Positions 11,438 through 22,122 of a DNA stretch of 64,000 nucleotides are shown in pieces (within the stretch, counting starts at the first letter, position 1; each line of letters opens with the position of its first letter). A model generated the notes under the pieces. The model had not been told where the DNA came from. It was given only the letters and a program-made list of their open reading frames with translations, and did no database searches. The DNA is from Coprinus comatus (taxonomy: Eukaryota > Basidiomycota > Agaricomycetes > Agaricales > Agaricaceae). Position numbers and translations under genes: made by a program. The stretch covers positions 1,364,001-1,428,000 of the forward strand of contig JAWPGT010000003.1 of the NCBI GenBank assembly GCA_034638255.1. Direction: 5' to 3'.

Positions 11438-11804
11438 ACCCCAAGTTTCCACAATTGCCTCCCACCAAATTTCCTCTTCCACTCCTTTGTCTTCCAGACA
11501 ACCACCCAACCCTCCTCCTGTATCAAGAAACACAAACAAACAAGAACTAGTTGATCTCTTTGACTCCGTCGTATGAATCCCAGAGGTTAGCACAACCTTT
11601 GGAACTCCTTCTGTCAGGAGGTACCTTCCACCAGGAGTCAAACTTTCAAATGACCAACAAAGTTGTCTCATTGATACCTGGAAATGATTTCAAGAACTCA
11701 ACGAAGCAGGAAGTTCTCAAATTGCTGCTGACATCCACTACATCTTCTGTTTCCTACTACCCTATAAATCTACCTCTCTCCTTATCCAAGTCAACACCTA
11801 CGAC

Positions 11805-12235
11805 TGTTATGATCCTAGATCTCTTGGGCACTAAGCTGCTTGAGACAGGTGTTCAGGCAGAAGGTCGTAGAACAAGTAGATTAGAAATTAACCAACTTGA
11901 AGCTTGAGACTTCAAGGGCTAATACAAGCGACTATTTATACTGTCTACGAATAAGTCCAATAATATGTGAAACAAAGATGAAATGTATAACTATCCCTTC
12001 TCCTACCGAAACTTGTAGCAAAGGTGAAACTCATAATAAGTAAATATGAAACTAGTAAGAGTGAAAGGGATGAGACAAGATAGAAAGAAATAACTATACT
12101 AAATATATAATTGCACTAATTATAGCTTGGCTGAGTAACTAGTGTGAGTTAATAATAGTTCAATTGGAAATAGAGTCGATCGGTATTTCTGGCATTTCCT
12201 TAAAATAATCCGGTGATATACTGATGTTCATAACA
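11805..12235 (-). mobile_element. LTR, family E, 3' LTR of a truncated minus-strand element
   Basis: On the minus strand it starts TGTTATGAACATC (12235 downward) and ends GATCATAACA (11805). It is homologous to the solo LTR 8355-9430. Directly upstream on the minus strand lies an ORF3-like sequence, as in gypsy-1, so this is the 3' LTR of an element whose remaining part is 12236-13667. Confidence 0.82.
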
Positions 12236-13667
12236 TTATCCTCCTCTTTATGTGAAATGTCCTCATTTCCCTTATTCTTGGAGCAGGGATCCAGTGATGT
12301 TGGCGTCTGCGACTGGATCATAGTCTTCTCCGTAATCGCGGTAGTCAACTCCTGGTGGCGTAGGTGCTTGTGGTGGGTGTGGCAATGTATGGGTGCGGTG
12401 GATAGGATATCTTGGATTACTCGGTCCAGGTAGAGTCGTGGTTGGCCCGATGGATCGACTGCAGCATATCTCCGGTTGTTCAACAAATCTAACACCCATT
12501 GTTGGTACTGTGGGAGGTGTCGGTGTTGGTAGCGGGGGTAAACAAAGATCTGTTGGAGGAGGTAAGCTGTTCCCGGAGCTGGAGGATTGGCTGATTTGGT
12601 TCCTGTTGGGGTCAACGGGGCCGAAATGTGATTGTTCTCTATGGAGACATGGGAGACCGCGGCGTTTGAGGAAGGGGTTTCGTTGATAGTGTCACTCAAG
12701 AAGGTGGGTGGGCACTGCTTTGGTTGGGGCTCTACGATAGGGATTACAGGGGCAGTGTTTAACGAGATGTCCAGGGGTGTTTGTTCCACAGTAGAGGCAC
12801 GAGTACTTTTCGCATTGAGGTAGGTGATGGTCAGATCAACCACATACAATGCACCTCTGAAGTGTGGGTCTTGGTCTAGGCAGCGATTGTTGTTGGAGAT
12901 GTTGTGTGGAAATACTTCGCTGGTCAAGGCTGTGTCAGCGAATTATTATTGGGGTAAACTCACAGATCTGATTCCCGTTATCACTTCTCTATGATATCCA
13001 TGTGCTACTGTTTGTCACCTGTCCTCCTCATGTTGTTCCCATCTGTCAATCTTTTATTATCACATGTGTTCTATTTCTCATGTCATCTATTTCTGTTATC
13101 ACATGTGAATTACTTGTTGTATATATATGTCGCGTACAAGTCCTGTAGTCCTTGTCCGCTTACACCCGAATACAACACTTGTGGCATCCTACACTCAGCT
13201 AAGGTGTTCACCTCAGTACTTTACGTCTTCATCATATTCCAACAGGCTGTTAATAAGAAGTCTGTTTCCCTGAAGCTGAGGGCCCAGGACCATTCCTGGA
13301 ATTGGGTAAAGCTGATTGTGGTATATGTTACTTGATTGAGCAGGTCGACTGGGGTTTCCGTGGTGATTAAGTCCATAGAGCCTAACGCTTTCATGTCATG
13401 GTCTAGAGTCAGGGCTGAAGAGCGAAGGAAGTGAATTTCTTCTCTCGTCCAAGGAATGGAGGATGTGTTGATAGACTTGGTTGTAAGGTTCAGGGAGACC
13501 AAACGATTGTAAAGTATGATGTAATTGGGTGATTTCTTGCCAATAGAGCTCCTCTTTTGCTCAGTGAGAAAGGAAATCATCCGTTGCTTGCTGAATTTCG
13601 TGAAGTAGGAAACCGAGTTCATAAGGCTTTTGATGAATGGATTCGAGGAAATAGAAGCACTGGGTGT
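12160..13667 (-). pseudogene. ORF3-like remnant (zinc-knuckle protein downstream of pol), family E
   Basis: Homologous to ORF3 of gypsy-1. The N-terminal part (13667-13250) matches (NPFIKSLMNS; FLRSSALTLDHDMKAL against DLRSSALVLDHDMLAL). After the nested LTR 12933-13244, two zinc knuckles are readable in the frame CIVCG(stop)SDHHLPQC and CLYCGTNTPGHLVKHC, then DYGEDYDPVADANITGS. A one-base shift leads to NEDISHKEEDNVMNISISPDYF and a stop at 12160, about 25 codons inside the LTR. A 255-codon ORF (12160-12927) overlaps this in another frame, and I regard its upstream part as a by-product. Truncated at 13667 by a dispersed repeat. Probably an inactive second Gag-like or nucleic-acid-binding protein. 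Confidence 0.7.
12933..13244. mobile_element. Solo LTR, family H (TSD GGCTG)
   Basis: Starts TGTCAGCGAATT and ends CATATTCCAACA, flanked by GGCTG at 12928-12932 and 13245-13249. It contains repeated TTATCACATGTG words. Removing it restores continuous ORF3-like reading on the minus strand. No other copy is seen in the window. Confidence 0.85.
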
Positions 13668-14504
13668 TGTTAACCCTTTTTTCCCACCAAAAAGAGTAAA
13701 GATATGTTAAAGATATTAGTACTATCTTTAACCATGCCCTGTATGTTATATAGTGAAATATATTTTAAATATCATTAAAGAAATCCCACACAATATATAT
13801 GAGAGATAAATATAACCCTGAAGTGTGACATACTGACTGATTTAGTGTCACATTTCTTTAGTTTATCATAGACGAGATATGTTAGACAAATTTGAAAGAT
13901 ATCCTTATAAGTAAATACCATTTCTTTAACATATCTTCAACTTTCCTTTACTAAAACTTTAATATTTCCTAAAAGATATATTGTAAATATAGTTGATAGA
14001 TAAACAGAAGTTTTGTACAGATATCTTTTGAATATGTTTCATGTATTACATGTAGTATACAATTAAACAGGTGTCTGGGGTCCCGTACATACAAATATTA
14101 AACCACATACAAGCTAAAGCCAATATAATAAATCAAAGATATACCCTAAAACAAAGCCAAAAATGAGGATGAATGTCAAAATTCAAGCAAGATGAAGGAC
14201 TTACAAAAAATGAAATGACTTGCCTGAAATTTTGAAGGGTTTGTCGTTGCTTTGCATCTCGGACATAATTTCAGGAATTTCGCTGGAAATTCGAAGACTC
14301 CCAGAAATCCAGGAATTCAGAAGACTCCTTGAATTTTGAGGGTTCCTAGAATTCCTGGAACTTTGAGGATTCAATTCCTTGAATTCCTGGGATTTTGAGA
14401 ATTTTGAGGATTTGAGGATTCAATTTCGAGAATTCTTGGAATTCCTGGGATTTTGTGAATTTCAAAAATTTCGAGGATTGCTAGAATTTCGAGGATTGCT
14501 GGAA

Positions 14505-14565
14505 TTCTGAGGATTCTGAGGATTTTGAGGATTTTGAGGATTTTGAGGATTTTGAGGATTTGAAG
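14505..14565 (+). repeat. Decamer tandem repeat GAGGATTTTG
   Basis: About six copies of GAGGATTYTG in tandem, with looser related words (GAGGATT, GGAATTC) from 14280 onward. On the minus strand this produces the artefactual ORF with repeated KILKIL. Confidence 0.85.
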
Positions 14566-15170
14566 ATACATGTAATGCGGTTGCTGTGCGAGTTTTCTAG
14601 GTAAAATGTAAGGTTGAGTAGGTCTGAAATGATGAAGCAGATGCACTTGAGAAGTTCCTGGTTTACATTGTTCACAATCGTAGTCTAATGAGGTGGTATG
14701 TTTGCAGTTGTTGGTATGTTCTTAAGCAGCTACTTGCGAGCAGAGGAGGATAACCATGGGGGTGGGCACTGGGTGGAAAGACAAGATTGGACTTGTATGC
14801 GTGTTCGTTAGCACATTAATTTTACAAAACAAAAAACAATGTACCAAGAATAAAAATTGCAGGACCACAGATCCTGGCTCTAGCACTAACCATTATCTTC
14901 ACCCCCTTCATCACCATTCCCACTCCCACCCAAAACCGTTTCATAACCCTCAAATCTTTCAGACTCATGAACCAGACCCACACGAAAGGCTATGTTAGAA
15001 CTCGACAGAGGGGCGGCACCCATCCGCTCCGTCAATTCATATAATAGATTCTTCTATTTGAGTGAAAGCCGAAAAGGAGCAAATAGAAAAGGAGAATTGA
15101 GTATACTAGTGTAATACTATGGGAGTCCGAGTACACTACAGCATCGGTGTAGGTGCTCGTGTTGTCAAAT

Positions 15171-15684
15171 TTATGATGTTTGTATTTCCATCTTCAAACC
15201 CTGTATCGCGAGGGCTGCGCTGAGAACTGTAAACAAAACTGTATGAGTTGACATACAAGACAAACGTACCTGTAGTGCAATCCATTTTACCACTTTTCTT
15301 CCCATTCTTTTCATATAAGTGATAGATCTTTCCAATCTGGTGCGGCGGGGTTCTCGGTTTGGTTCATCAACTGGTGGGAGCTTGTCCCAGATCATTGGTA
15401 TGATCTGACGGTGGGCATTGGCGATGCTGTCTGTTGCTGAGGTTGTTATAAGTATGAGAGATTAGGAATGAGAAATAGGACTCACCTGGTTCTGGTATAC
15501 TGGAACTCCCTCCTTCTGCTGACCCTGCATCCAACATCATTGACGTTGCCAGAGCTGTTATTTATGATGGACATGAGGACGAAAAGTGTGACAAGAGAGC
15601 AAAGAACTTGCCCTGCGATGGTGGAACCCAGGATTGGTCTGAGAACGTGTTTTTGGGGCTGTAGGGAACTCGGTATGCTTGCAT
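15171..15684 (-). pseudogene. Degraded copy of the small two-exon gene at 57779-58322
   Basis: The minus strand reads MQAYRV-SPKNTFSDQSWVPPSQGKFFALLSHF, then an in-frame TAA, then TALATSMMLDAG and SSIPEPG ending at a GTGAGT donor (exon 1 ends at 15486). Exon 2 reads MIWDKLPPVDEPNREPRRTRLERSITYMKRMGRKVVKWI. The intact-looking homologue has Gln where this copy has the stop. Function unknown. No signal peptide or known domain. Confidence 0.6.
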
Positions 15685-16095
15685 GATGAAGAGTGATGAT
15701 GGTAAATGGCAAACAGATGTTGAACTATTATTAGTTCTACAATGACATTCTCGTATGGCATTACGCTTGACGAATATATCTTCATGATGTATATCATGTG
15801 ACCTAGTATATTCTCGCACGGACCACTGTAAATATGTATATAAACTTGTACTCATGCATTATATACTTCAGTTCCTTTTATACTAACAACCAACACCCTC
15901 AGTAAGTCCAGAGTCGTACCTACCCATGTTTCATACACTACGCTCTTGTTTTAACAACAGAGGTTTGTTCGTCCTTGTTTGGGCAGGAACCTTAATGGTT
16001 TGCAGTCCTGTGCAAACAAGGACGAGTCCTCTCTTTGAATCTCCACCTCCTCGTTTCCACCTTTCACCTTTCTTCCTCATTGGGTCGACGTCGAC

Positions 16096-16153
16096 ATTGT
16101 CATAGGGCCTACATTCTGGAATTGTCATAGGGCCTACATTCTGGAATTGTCAT
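16096..16153 (+). repeat. 25-bp tandem duplication
   Basis: ATTGTCATAGGGCCTACATT followed by CTGGA occurs twice in succession from 16096, with the first eight bases starting a third copy at 16146. Confidence 0.95.
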
Positions 16154-17239
16154 GAATATGATATAATGACAGTAAAAGAAGTATAAGCCCTAGATCTATC
16201 ATTTAAAGCTGTGAGCTCACCACTTTGAACTCGGAATGACCATCATAATAACTTAGCAGTCTGACAAAACAGACAAGTATCTTGCCTATGGAAGGGTGTA
16301 CATTGAATTAGAACTCACGTTTCGAATAATGTGATCCAAAACTTCCAAAATGGGCTTCATCCCAAATGACAACATTTGAGGTGCCTATTTTGTGATAGTG
16401 TGCCCAGCAGGAATGGTGTAGATGATAGGAGGGATCAGGTACATATTCTGTTTGGTGAACTGGCACTAATACAGGGTATTAGCAGGGTGCGTTTTATTGT
16501 AATATGGATTATACGATGGACGTTGGGTGGACGTGGTGGCTCCTCTGAGATATGCAGCTGTTGTTGTAGGGATCCTTTCCCTTGTTATTGTCGTAGTAGT
16601 CGACCAACTGTTTGACACTTTGAATCTTGCAATTCTCAACAATCTGACTGTTCAATAAGAGACATACCTGAGATCATTATTTTATCGCAATGTCAGAATC
16701 TGTGTAGCTAGGGGTCAGTGATGTTCAAAAATGAACAGAAGAAATGCACTACTCTGTAGATGATATAGTGAAGCTATCCCAAGGCCGAACATCCCTGATC
16801 AAGTGCCATATACCATCACCTGCGACAAATATTCCTGTGTAACATTTGGCACCAATATTTTGGTTTGTCCATCAGAAAATGGGACACATTACAATCCAGA
16901 ACCAAAAACGCTCAAACTAATGCACCGATTCCATGGCGTCTCAGGTATAAGCATGAGGGCCAGACTCTTTGAGCCAATGTGATGACTAAAGCATGGTTAA
17001 CACCATACAGAATACCAAAGAATACAGATTGACTCACTCCAGATAACATGGACATATATCTCTCCCATCAGCCTCAAATAACGCACGTGTTGTGGCAAGA
17101 GATGGTGAGAAAACTTGTGTTTCACTTATATGACGTACCTATGGTACAACAGCATGGGGTAAGATCGGAAATTTGATGTGTTACTTTCTAGTTGACAAAC
17201 GAATATGTCGACTTCAATATCCATGGCTGGAGGAATCCA
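16154..17239. other. No gene recognised
   Basis: No coding signal I trust. The region from 17240 to 17495 matches 45495-45660 in reverse complement and is the 3' flank of the Plavaka-like transposase. The sequence before it may include the transposon end, but I could not find a matching terminal inverted repeat. Confidence 0.4.
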
Positions 17240-17495
17240 TATACCATTGTTGTTGTGAGACAAATCAATGAAATACACCTACTGAACGATCATTATTGGG
17301 TTGTAATTCCTAAATGAATAAGTACGACTGTTGCAGAAGAACAAGGATCTCAACTCACTTCTACCTATTTGAGCATGTCACAAAGTAGAGGTTCTGAATT
17401 GTATGTTGTTTCCCTTGTTTAGTGGATGTAATAAACAAAAGTAAAATTAATTATTTTGAGGTTATTCTCTCAGGTTTAAAAAACTGTGAATGATA

Positions 17496-20400
17496 TTAAA
17501 AATGATAATATAATACATTTATTCCTACAAGCAAGTCAGAAACTTTGATCACCAGTTCTTGAATATGACATACCTTTTCTAATGGCACAGCATGGAAGAG
17601 GGCATTTCCAAGACGGTCAACGTAGTCCATCTTTGCATAAGCAAAATGACCCATAACATCTTGAAGAGCAATCACCACTAGTGGACAAGTTGCATGCTTG
17701 TGAAAAAGGTACCCTACCAAGAATCGGAATTCCTGATCATGAAAAACCCAGGGATGCTCTTTTTCCACCATCGCCAATTTATAAGGTTCAACTACTAAAA
17801 ATACTTTCCCAGAAAAGACATGCCTAAATATGGATAAGATGGTTCCAGCTCACCAAGGATCAGTGAGGTTATGGTTCTTGAGTCGGAATGTCACTAGGCT
17901 GTCAGGATAAGACACTTTCGACGTCTTGAGTGTAACATTGGTAGAGATCGCTTGTAACAGCATGATTTCTCCAGGAATTTCATGGGCTTGAGGATCATGC
18001 ATCTCATACCAATTGCATAGAAGGGCATACCAATCAGGAGATATTACAGCCGCTTCACTAGTTTCACTCTCCTTGTCTTCTGATCGCCAATCCTCGGACA
18101 AGAGTGTACCTCGAACATCGTTTTCGAATGTACAATGAAAGTTGGGAATAGATGGGTGAATCTGGGAGGGTAGTTGTGAGGGGTGGCAAAGATGGCATAA
18201 TTGTTGCATGGCACAAAATGAGTTGAACATGGTTTTTTCCATTTGGCCTAGTAGACACTATGTCAGTTAAATATGGCAGAGAATCATCACTAAAAACTTA
18301 CTGTTGATCGAATTTGTGGAAACATTCTGGAGTATGTAATTGAAGCGCTCATATGGAAAACATCTCCATGCATGAACAGGCCCAAATCTTTGTAAATGTT
18401 CTCCAATGTGGAGAGCCATATGCTGGTTGGGAGAGATTGATGTTCCAGGATAAAACTCAAGTAACGTTTGTAGGTAGATTTGGATGTGATCTTGGTACTT
18501 TTTGATCGTTTCTTGATTAACAATACGCAAAGATGCATATTTTACTGCTGTCACAAGATGAAGAAAGTTCTTGAGCATTTTTCCTTCCTCACTGTCTTTG
18601 GGTTTAACGCCCCAAAGACGTGTTAATGTGACAACAAGATTTATGGAGCAAAACGATCTCCATTGATCCGCATGAAGTTTGCCTTGTCGGGCTTCACCAG
18701 GGTAACTAGGTCCTTTCGGAACCCATGATGGAAGAGTCAAAGGTGACATATCTTGTTTAATTCTGTGGACGGTGTTTTGGCCCAGTACACGAGTTTTCTT
18801 ACTATGTTTGGGCTTTCCCAGGGTAGGAATAGGCGGTGGACGAAAATCCTACAGTGTGTATGGATCACAGAGAATTAAAACAAAGTAGAAGAAACTTACT
18901 GTTGTGGACTGGTTGTCTGTCATTCCAACTGCTGTGTTGGATGTGGATATGGAGGCCGGTTCAAGTTGTGTTCGTTTCCTCGGGCACGTGATATGTGGCG
19001 TTTCTTTTTCATCATTTGAAATAACTCCTGTGTTCTTATGCTATGAATGGATTAGTAAATTATACTAAAGCTGTAAACAGTTGAACATACCAATCGTTGT
19101 ATCTCAAGAATGACGGATTTCTTAGATGGATCAGCTTCAATCAGAATATGGCTTGTGGGGTGCTTGTATCTTAAGAGAGCAAGCAACACTGAAACTCCTT
19201 TTTGCTCCAACTTCGACTTATATTCATGTACCCAAATATCATCCATTTCACCCGGAGTCAATGGTGGAGTATTGGCAACTGATGAGCCCCAAGCTTGTAA
19301 GTTCAACATCGCAGATACACTCTTGTTCCCTTGCGTTGTTGTCAAATCGAAATGAGGTTGTGTTGATATTGAACTGGTGTGAAAAGTGCTCTGGGTCTGG
19401 AATGATTGGTTTAAAAAAGGTGATGGAAGTGTCGACCAGTCATGGGAGCTGAGAGAAGGAGGCATCGGATAATGTGCGGTAGAAGTCAGGATAACACAGT
19501 GGCTCGTAGCATTTGCCCTTGGTGGTGGAAATGTTTTTGTATGATGCTACATAACAAAATTAACTCGGTTCTGGGTCGAAATTGAAAATGTACCTCCTGT
19601 AATCTTTCAATTAGGTGACTTTTGATGCCTGAGAATGGGAGGCCAAGACTAAAGCATAGATATGTCAGCACGGGAGCAGTCCATTTCCTGTGTGCGGTTG
19701 GGGTTATTTTTCCACTCTGGTAATTGCCCACTATGGCTTTCCATACTCCATCTGACGGAGGTTTACAAACCACATCATATGTGCGTCCATGTCCATCCTG
19801 CTCAGTGGCGCTCATACCCCAAATCTCGTTCACATGGCGTTCAAACAAGCCTAGGTAGAAACAATGCATCGTATCAATGGTAAGGAATGCCATGGGGTTC
19901 CAGTAAGGCAATCGAAGAAGTTCGGACCAACGCACACCAGCAACATTAAAGGCCTTTTCTTGATCCGTAGTTGTTGTTGCATTCTTCCAAGCCGTAGCAT
20001 ACATTATATGAGTTTCCCAGGTCCGAGGTATCCAAGTGGAGTATTCAGTATTATTTTTGTCTTGAATTTTGGTGTGACAACAAGAACAAAAATTGGTGCA
20101 ACTATGACTTCCGAGCCCAACCATTTGCCTTCCTGCTGGAAGATCGGTGACAATGGGGATGACGGCAGTGCTGACCTGCCGGCCACAAGGATAATTAGGA
20201 GTATGTTCAAAGAATATCCCTGTGTTCCATAATCTGAGAAAAATTTCCACAAGCGGTCGTAAGAAGTGGTTGATTTGTGTTAATGACGGTTCCTTGGGAC
20301 CGGGAATGACTCCAAACAAGAAGATATTCTCGGGACGGTTTCGTACATGAGGTGGAAGGTTCAAGCAAGTCAGGTAAATCACAGAACATGAAACTTTTTT

Positions 20401-21513
20401 CCCAGCCTGCCTGTTCCTGAATGGATTAAAGCTGTCGGTGTTGATGCTAAAAATCAAGCGGCTTTCGCCTGATGGGCAGTCCATGAACAACTTCCCATCA
20501 GGTCCCATGAAGGTTCGCAAGGCTTCTCCATCCCAGATGTCCCGCAACGATATATCATCTTGTACCCTGGAGTTCACATAGCTGTCCAGAAGCTCTTCCA
20601 TCCCGGGCTGCACAAAAAGTTGAGCCAACCAATGTTCGAAATCCTGCATGACAAATTCGCGGACTGGACACTCCATGTCTTGGTGGAATAATGATGTTCC
20701 ACATACTAGTTCATCACCCGGTCCTTGGTTGGAAAGGGGAAGAGCCTTATACAAACATGTTCTAGGAATTGATGGAACGCCAAGAGGATACAAAGAGCAG
20801 CACTTTGGACAACAGGCAAAAGATGTTGTTTTTGGCAAAAGGTGTATTTTCCGAAGTATAGTGCACATTGTTTTAGGACAACCAGGAACGTACTTGCCAA
20901 GTTCTTCGCCATGTTTGGAAGTGGAAGGGTGGGCAATGTTGTATTGGAGATTCATGTTTTCCAGTAGAAAATCGCAGTCTTTCAGAGAGAGATTGGATAG
21001 AAAATGAAGAGAGACTGTTGTGAGATAGGAGAGTGCTATTGCAGGTGGGTAGTGTAACAACAGAGAGTTCATGTAAATTCCTAACAAAATGTTAGTCTGA
21101 TATGACAACGAAAGTCAGTACAGACCACTAACCGGGATCAAGTGTATTCTTTGCAAGAGCAACTTTTTGTTGTCTTGTCCATTCTTTCCATTTCAAATCA
21201 GAATGGCCTCTTTCTCGGCATGAATCTGAGCCATGCAGGCAATCACGCGATGATTGTCATGTGTAGGTGTTTGGCTGAGACGTATGAGAATACCAAGTTT
21301 GTCCTCCAACCATCCCTCGTGATTTAGAAACAGTTGGTTGTTTGGAGCATAAGGATCAAGGACATGTGTGTTGCCTCCATTGTCTGCGCTTGACATTGTT
21401 GTATCTTTACTATGAGCTGAGATAAATTGCAAGCCTTGCTTTTTCAGATTATGTTGAATGGTGGATCGCGGAGAGGAACAAAGGTGTTGTTCGATCAGCA
21501 AAAGTTGGGACAT
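17496..21513 (-). pseudogene. Plavaka-like (CACTA/Tnp2 superfamily) transposase
   Basis: DNA transposase, cut-and-paste class. Inferred exons: 21513-21133, 21080-19594, 19546-19091, 19040-18900, 18848-18302, 18247-17854 and about 17790-17496, with GT-AG introns mostly in phase. Exon 2 has the Tnp2 core: LNPP-like entry LLLHYPPAIALSYLT, IFSINTDSFNPFRNRQAGKKVS (first catalytic-type Asp), VIPIVTDLPAGRQMVGLGSHS followed by the Cys/His motif TNFCSCCHTKI, and LTIDTMHCFYLGLFERHV. Exon 5 carries the conserved C-terminal part (KYASLRIVNQETIKKYQ, NQHMALHIGEHLQRFGP), and the last exon has VGYLFHKHATCPLVVIALQDVMGHFAY. A one-base insertion near 21200 breaks exon 1 (HAEKEA/HSDLKWKEW), and the exon 6/7 phase does not fit, so it is probably inactive. 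Fragments of relatives occur at 45184-45660 and 57150-57310. Confidence 0.85.
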
Positions 21514-21724
21514 TTCAAATGAGTTGAAAAACTAACGGTTGAGCAGGGCATTCTTTAAATGATTTGGACATAGCAACGCCCACTGAGAGTAGAACAAGGC
21601 CAGGGTTAGCAGGATGTTGTAGAGAATTAGGACAAGGGATATGCGCCAAAAAGAGAAAAAGGTCGATTAATGACCCTGAGGTGAATGAAAGGACCTAAGT
21701 CTCTTTCCATTCCAATCACACATA

Positions 21725-21925
21725 GAACCTAGCGATAAGTATATCTGCTAAAGAAGAAGTTTTGAGTAACGAGAGGACCATAGGTCTCTCCTTCGTTATG
21801 CACAAGACCCAGCGACGATTGTCTGCTGGTGGAGACAGGCATAGGATCCAACGACGAACATGTCTGCTGGAGAAGGAATTGCTTGGTGTAGAATCCAGCG
21901 ACAAACAACTCTGCTGTAGAAGTTT
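21725..21925 (+). repeat. Subterminal-type degenerate repeats upstream of the transposase
   Basis: Four copies of a motif like CCAGCGACGA followed by TCTGCTG and AG start near 21728, 21808, 21848 and 21894, at irregular spacing (about 40-80 bp). CACTA-type elements commonly carry arrays of short subterminal repeats bound by their transposase. The position, 200-400 bp upstream of the transposase start, fits that role. No flanking TAGTG terminus was found. Confidence 0.45.
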
Positions 21926-22122
21926 AGATGAGGAGAGGACATTGCGGTACTAAGTAGAGAGAGGGACATGGTCTGAAAGTTTGGACCCCACTGGGACCCT
22001 GTCTCTGATGATTCCGTTCACTGGAATTTTGATCACCTGATGGTTACTATTATGTGTGTATTGTTCCGCCTATAAATAGTATTAAATTTTTTGAAAAAAT
22101 GCACTACTACAATAAAATATAG

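Larger units (their letters stand above)
11056..11804 (+). other. Truncated internal region of family D element (leader)
   Basis: Sequence between the family D 5' LTR and the family E LTR. It contains a primer site, repeated CCTAACCC-type motifs (11085-11240), a 49-bp tandem repeat (11291-11437) and an open frame from 11551 with no recognised domain. The layout resembles the long, tandem-repeated leader of gypsy-1, so I read it as untranslated leader plus perhaps the start of gag. Confidence 0.45.
13668..16030 (+). repeat. Inverted dispersed repeat, left arm
   Basis: Two blocks match the reverse complement of 57660-59190. Block 1 (about 13785-14400) has a shared AT-rich core with GTGTGACAT and TGTCACATTTCTTTA words, then GAATTC/GGAATTCC-rich sequence. 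Block 2 (about 15130-16030) carries a small spliced gene and a hairpin built on TCCTTGTTTG. Both arms keep the same block order, with unequal spacers (about 700 bp here, about 120 bp in the right arm). The left boundary, TGTTAACCC at 13668, truncates ORF3-like DNA. The two arms may be separate copies of one unidentified element. Confidence 0.65.

Noticed and set aside
14371..14675. ORFs with repeated KILKIL or KSSKSS
   Set aside because: Produced by the GAGGATTTTG decamer repeat. No start context or homology.
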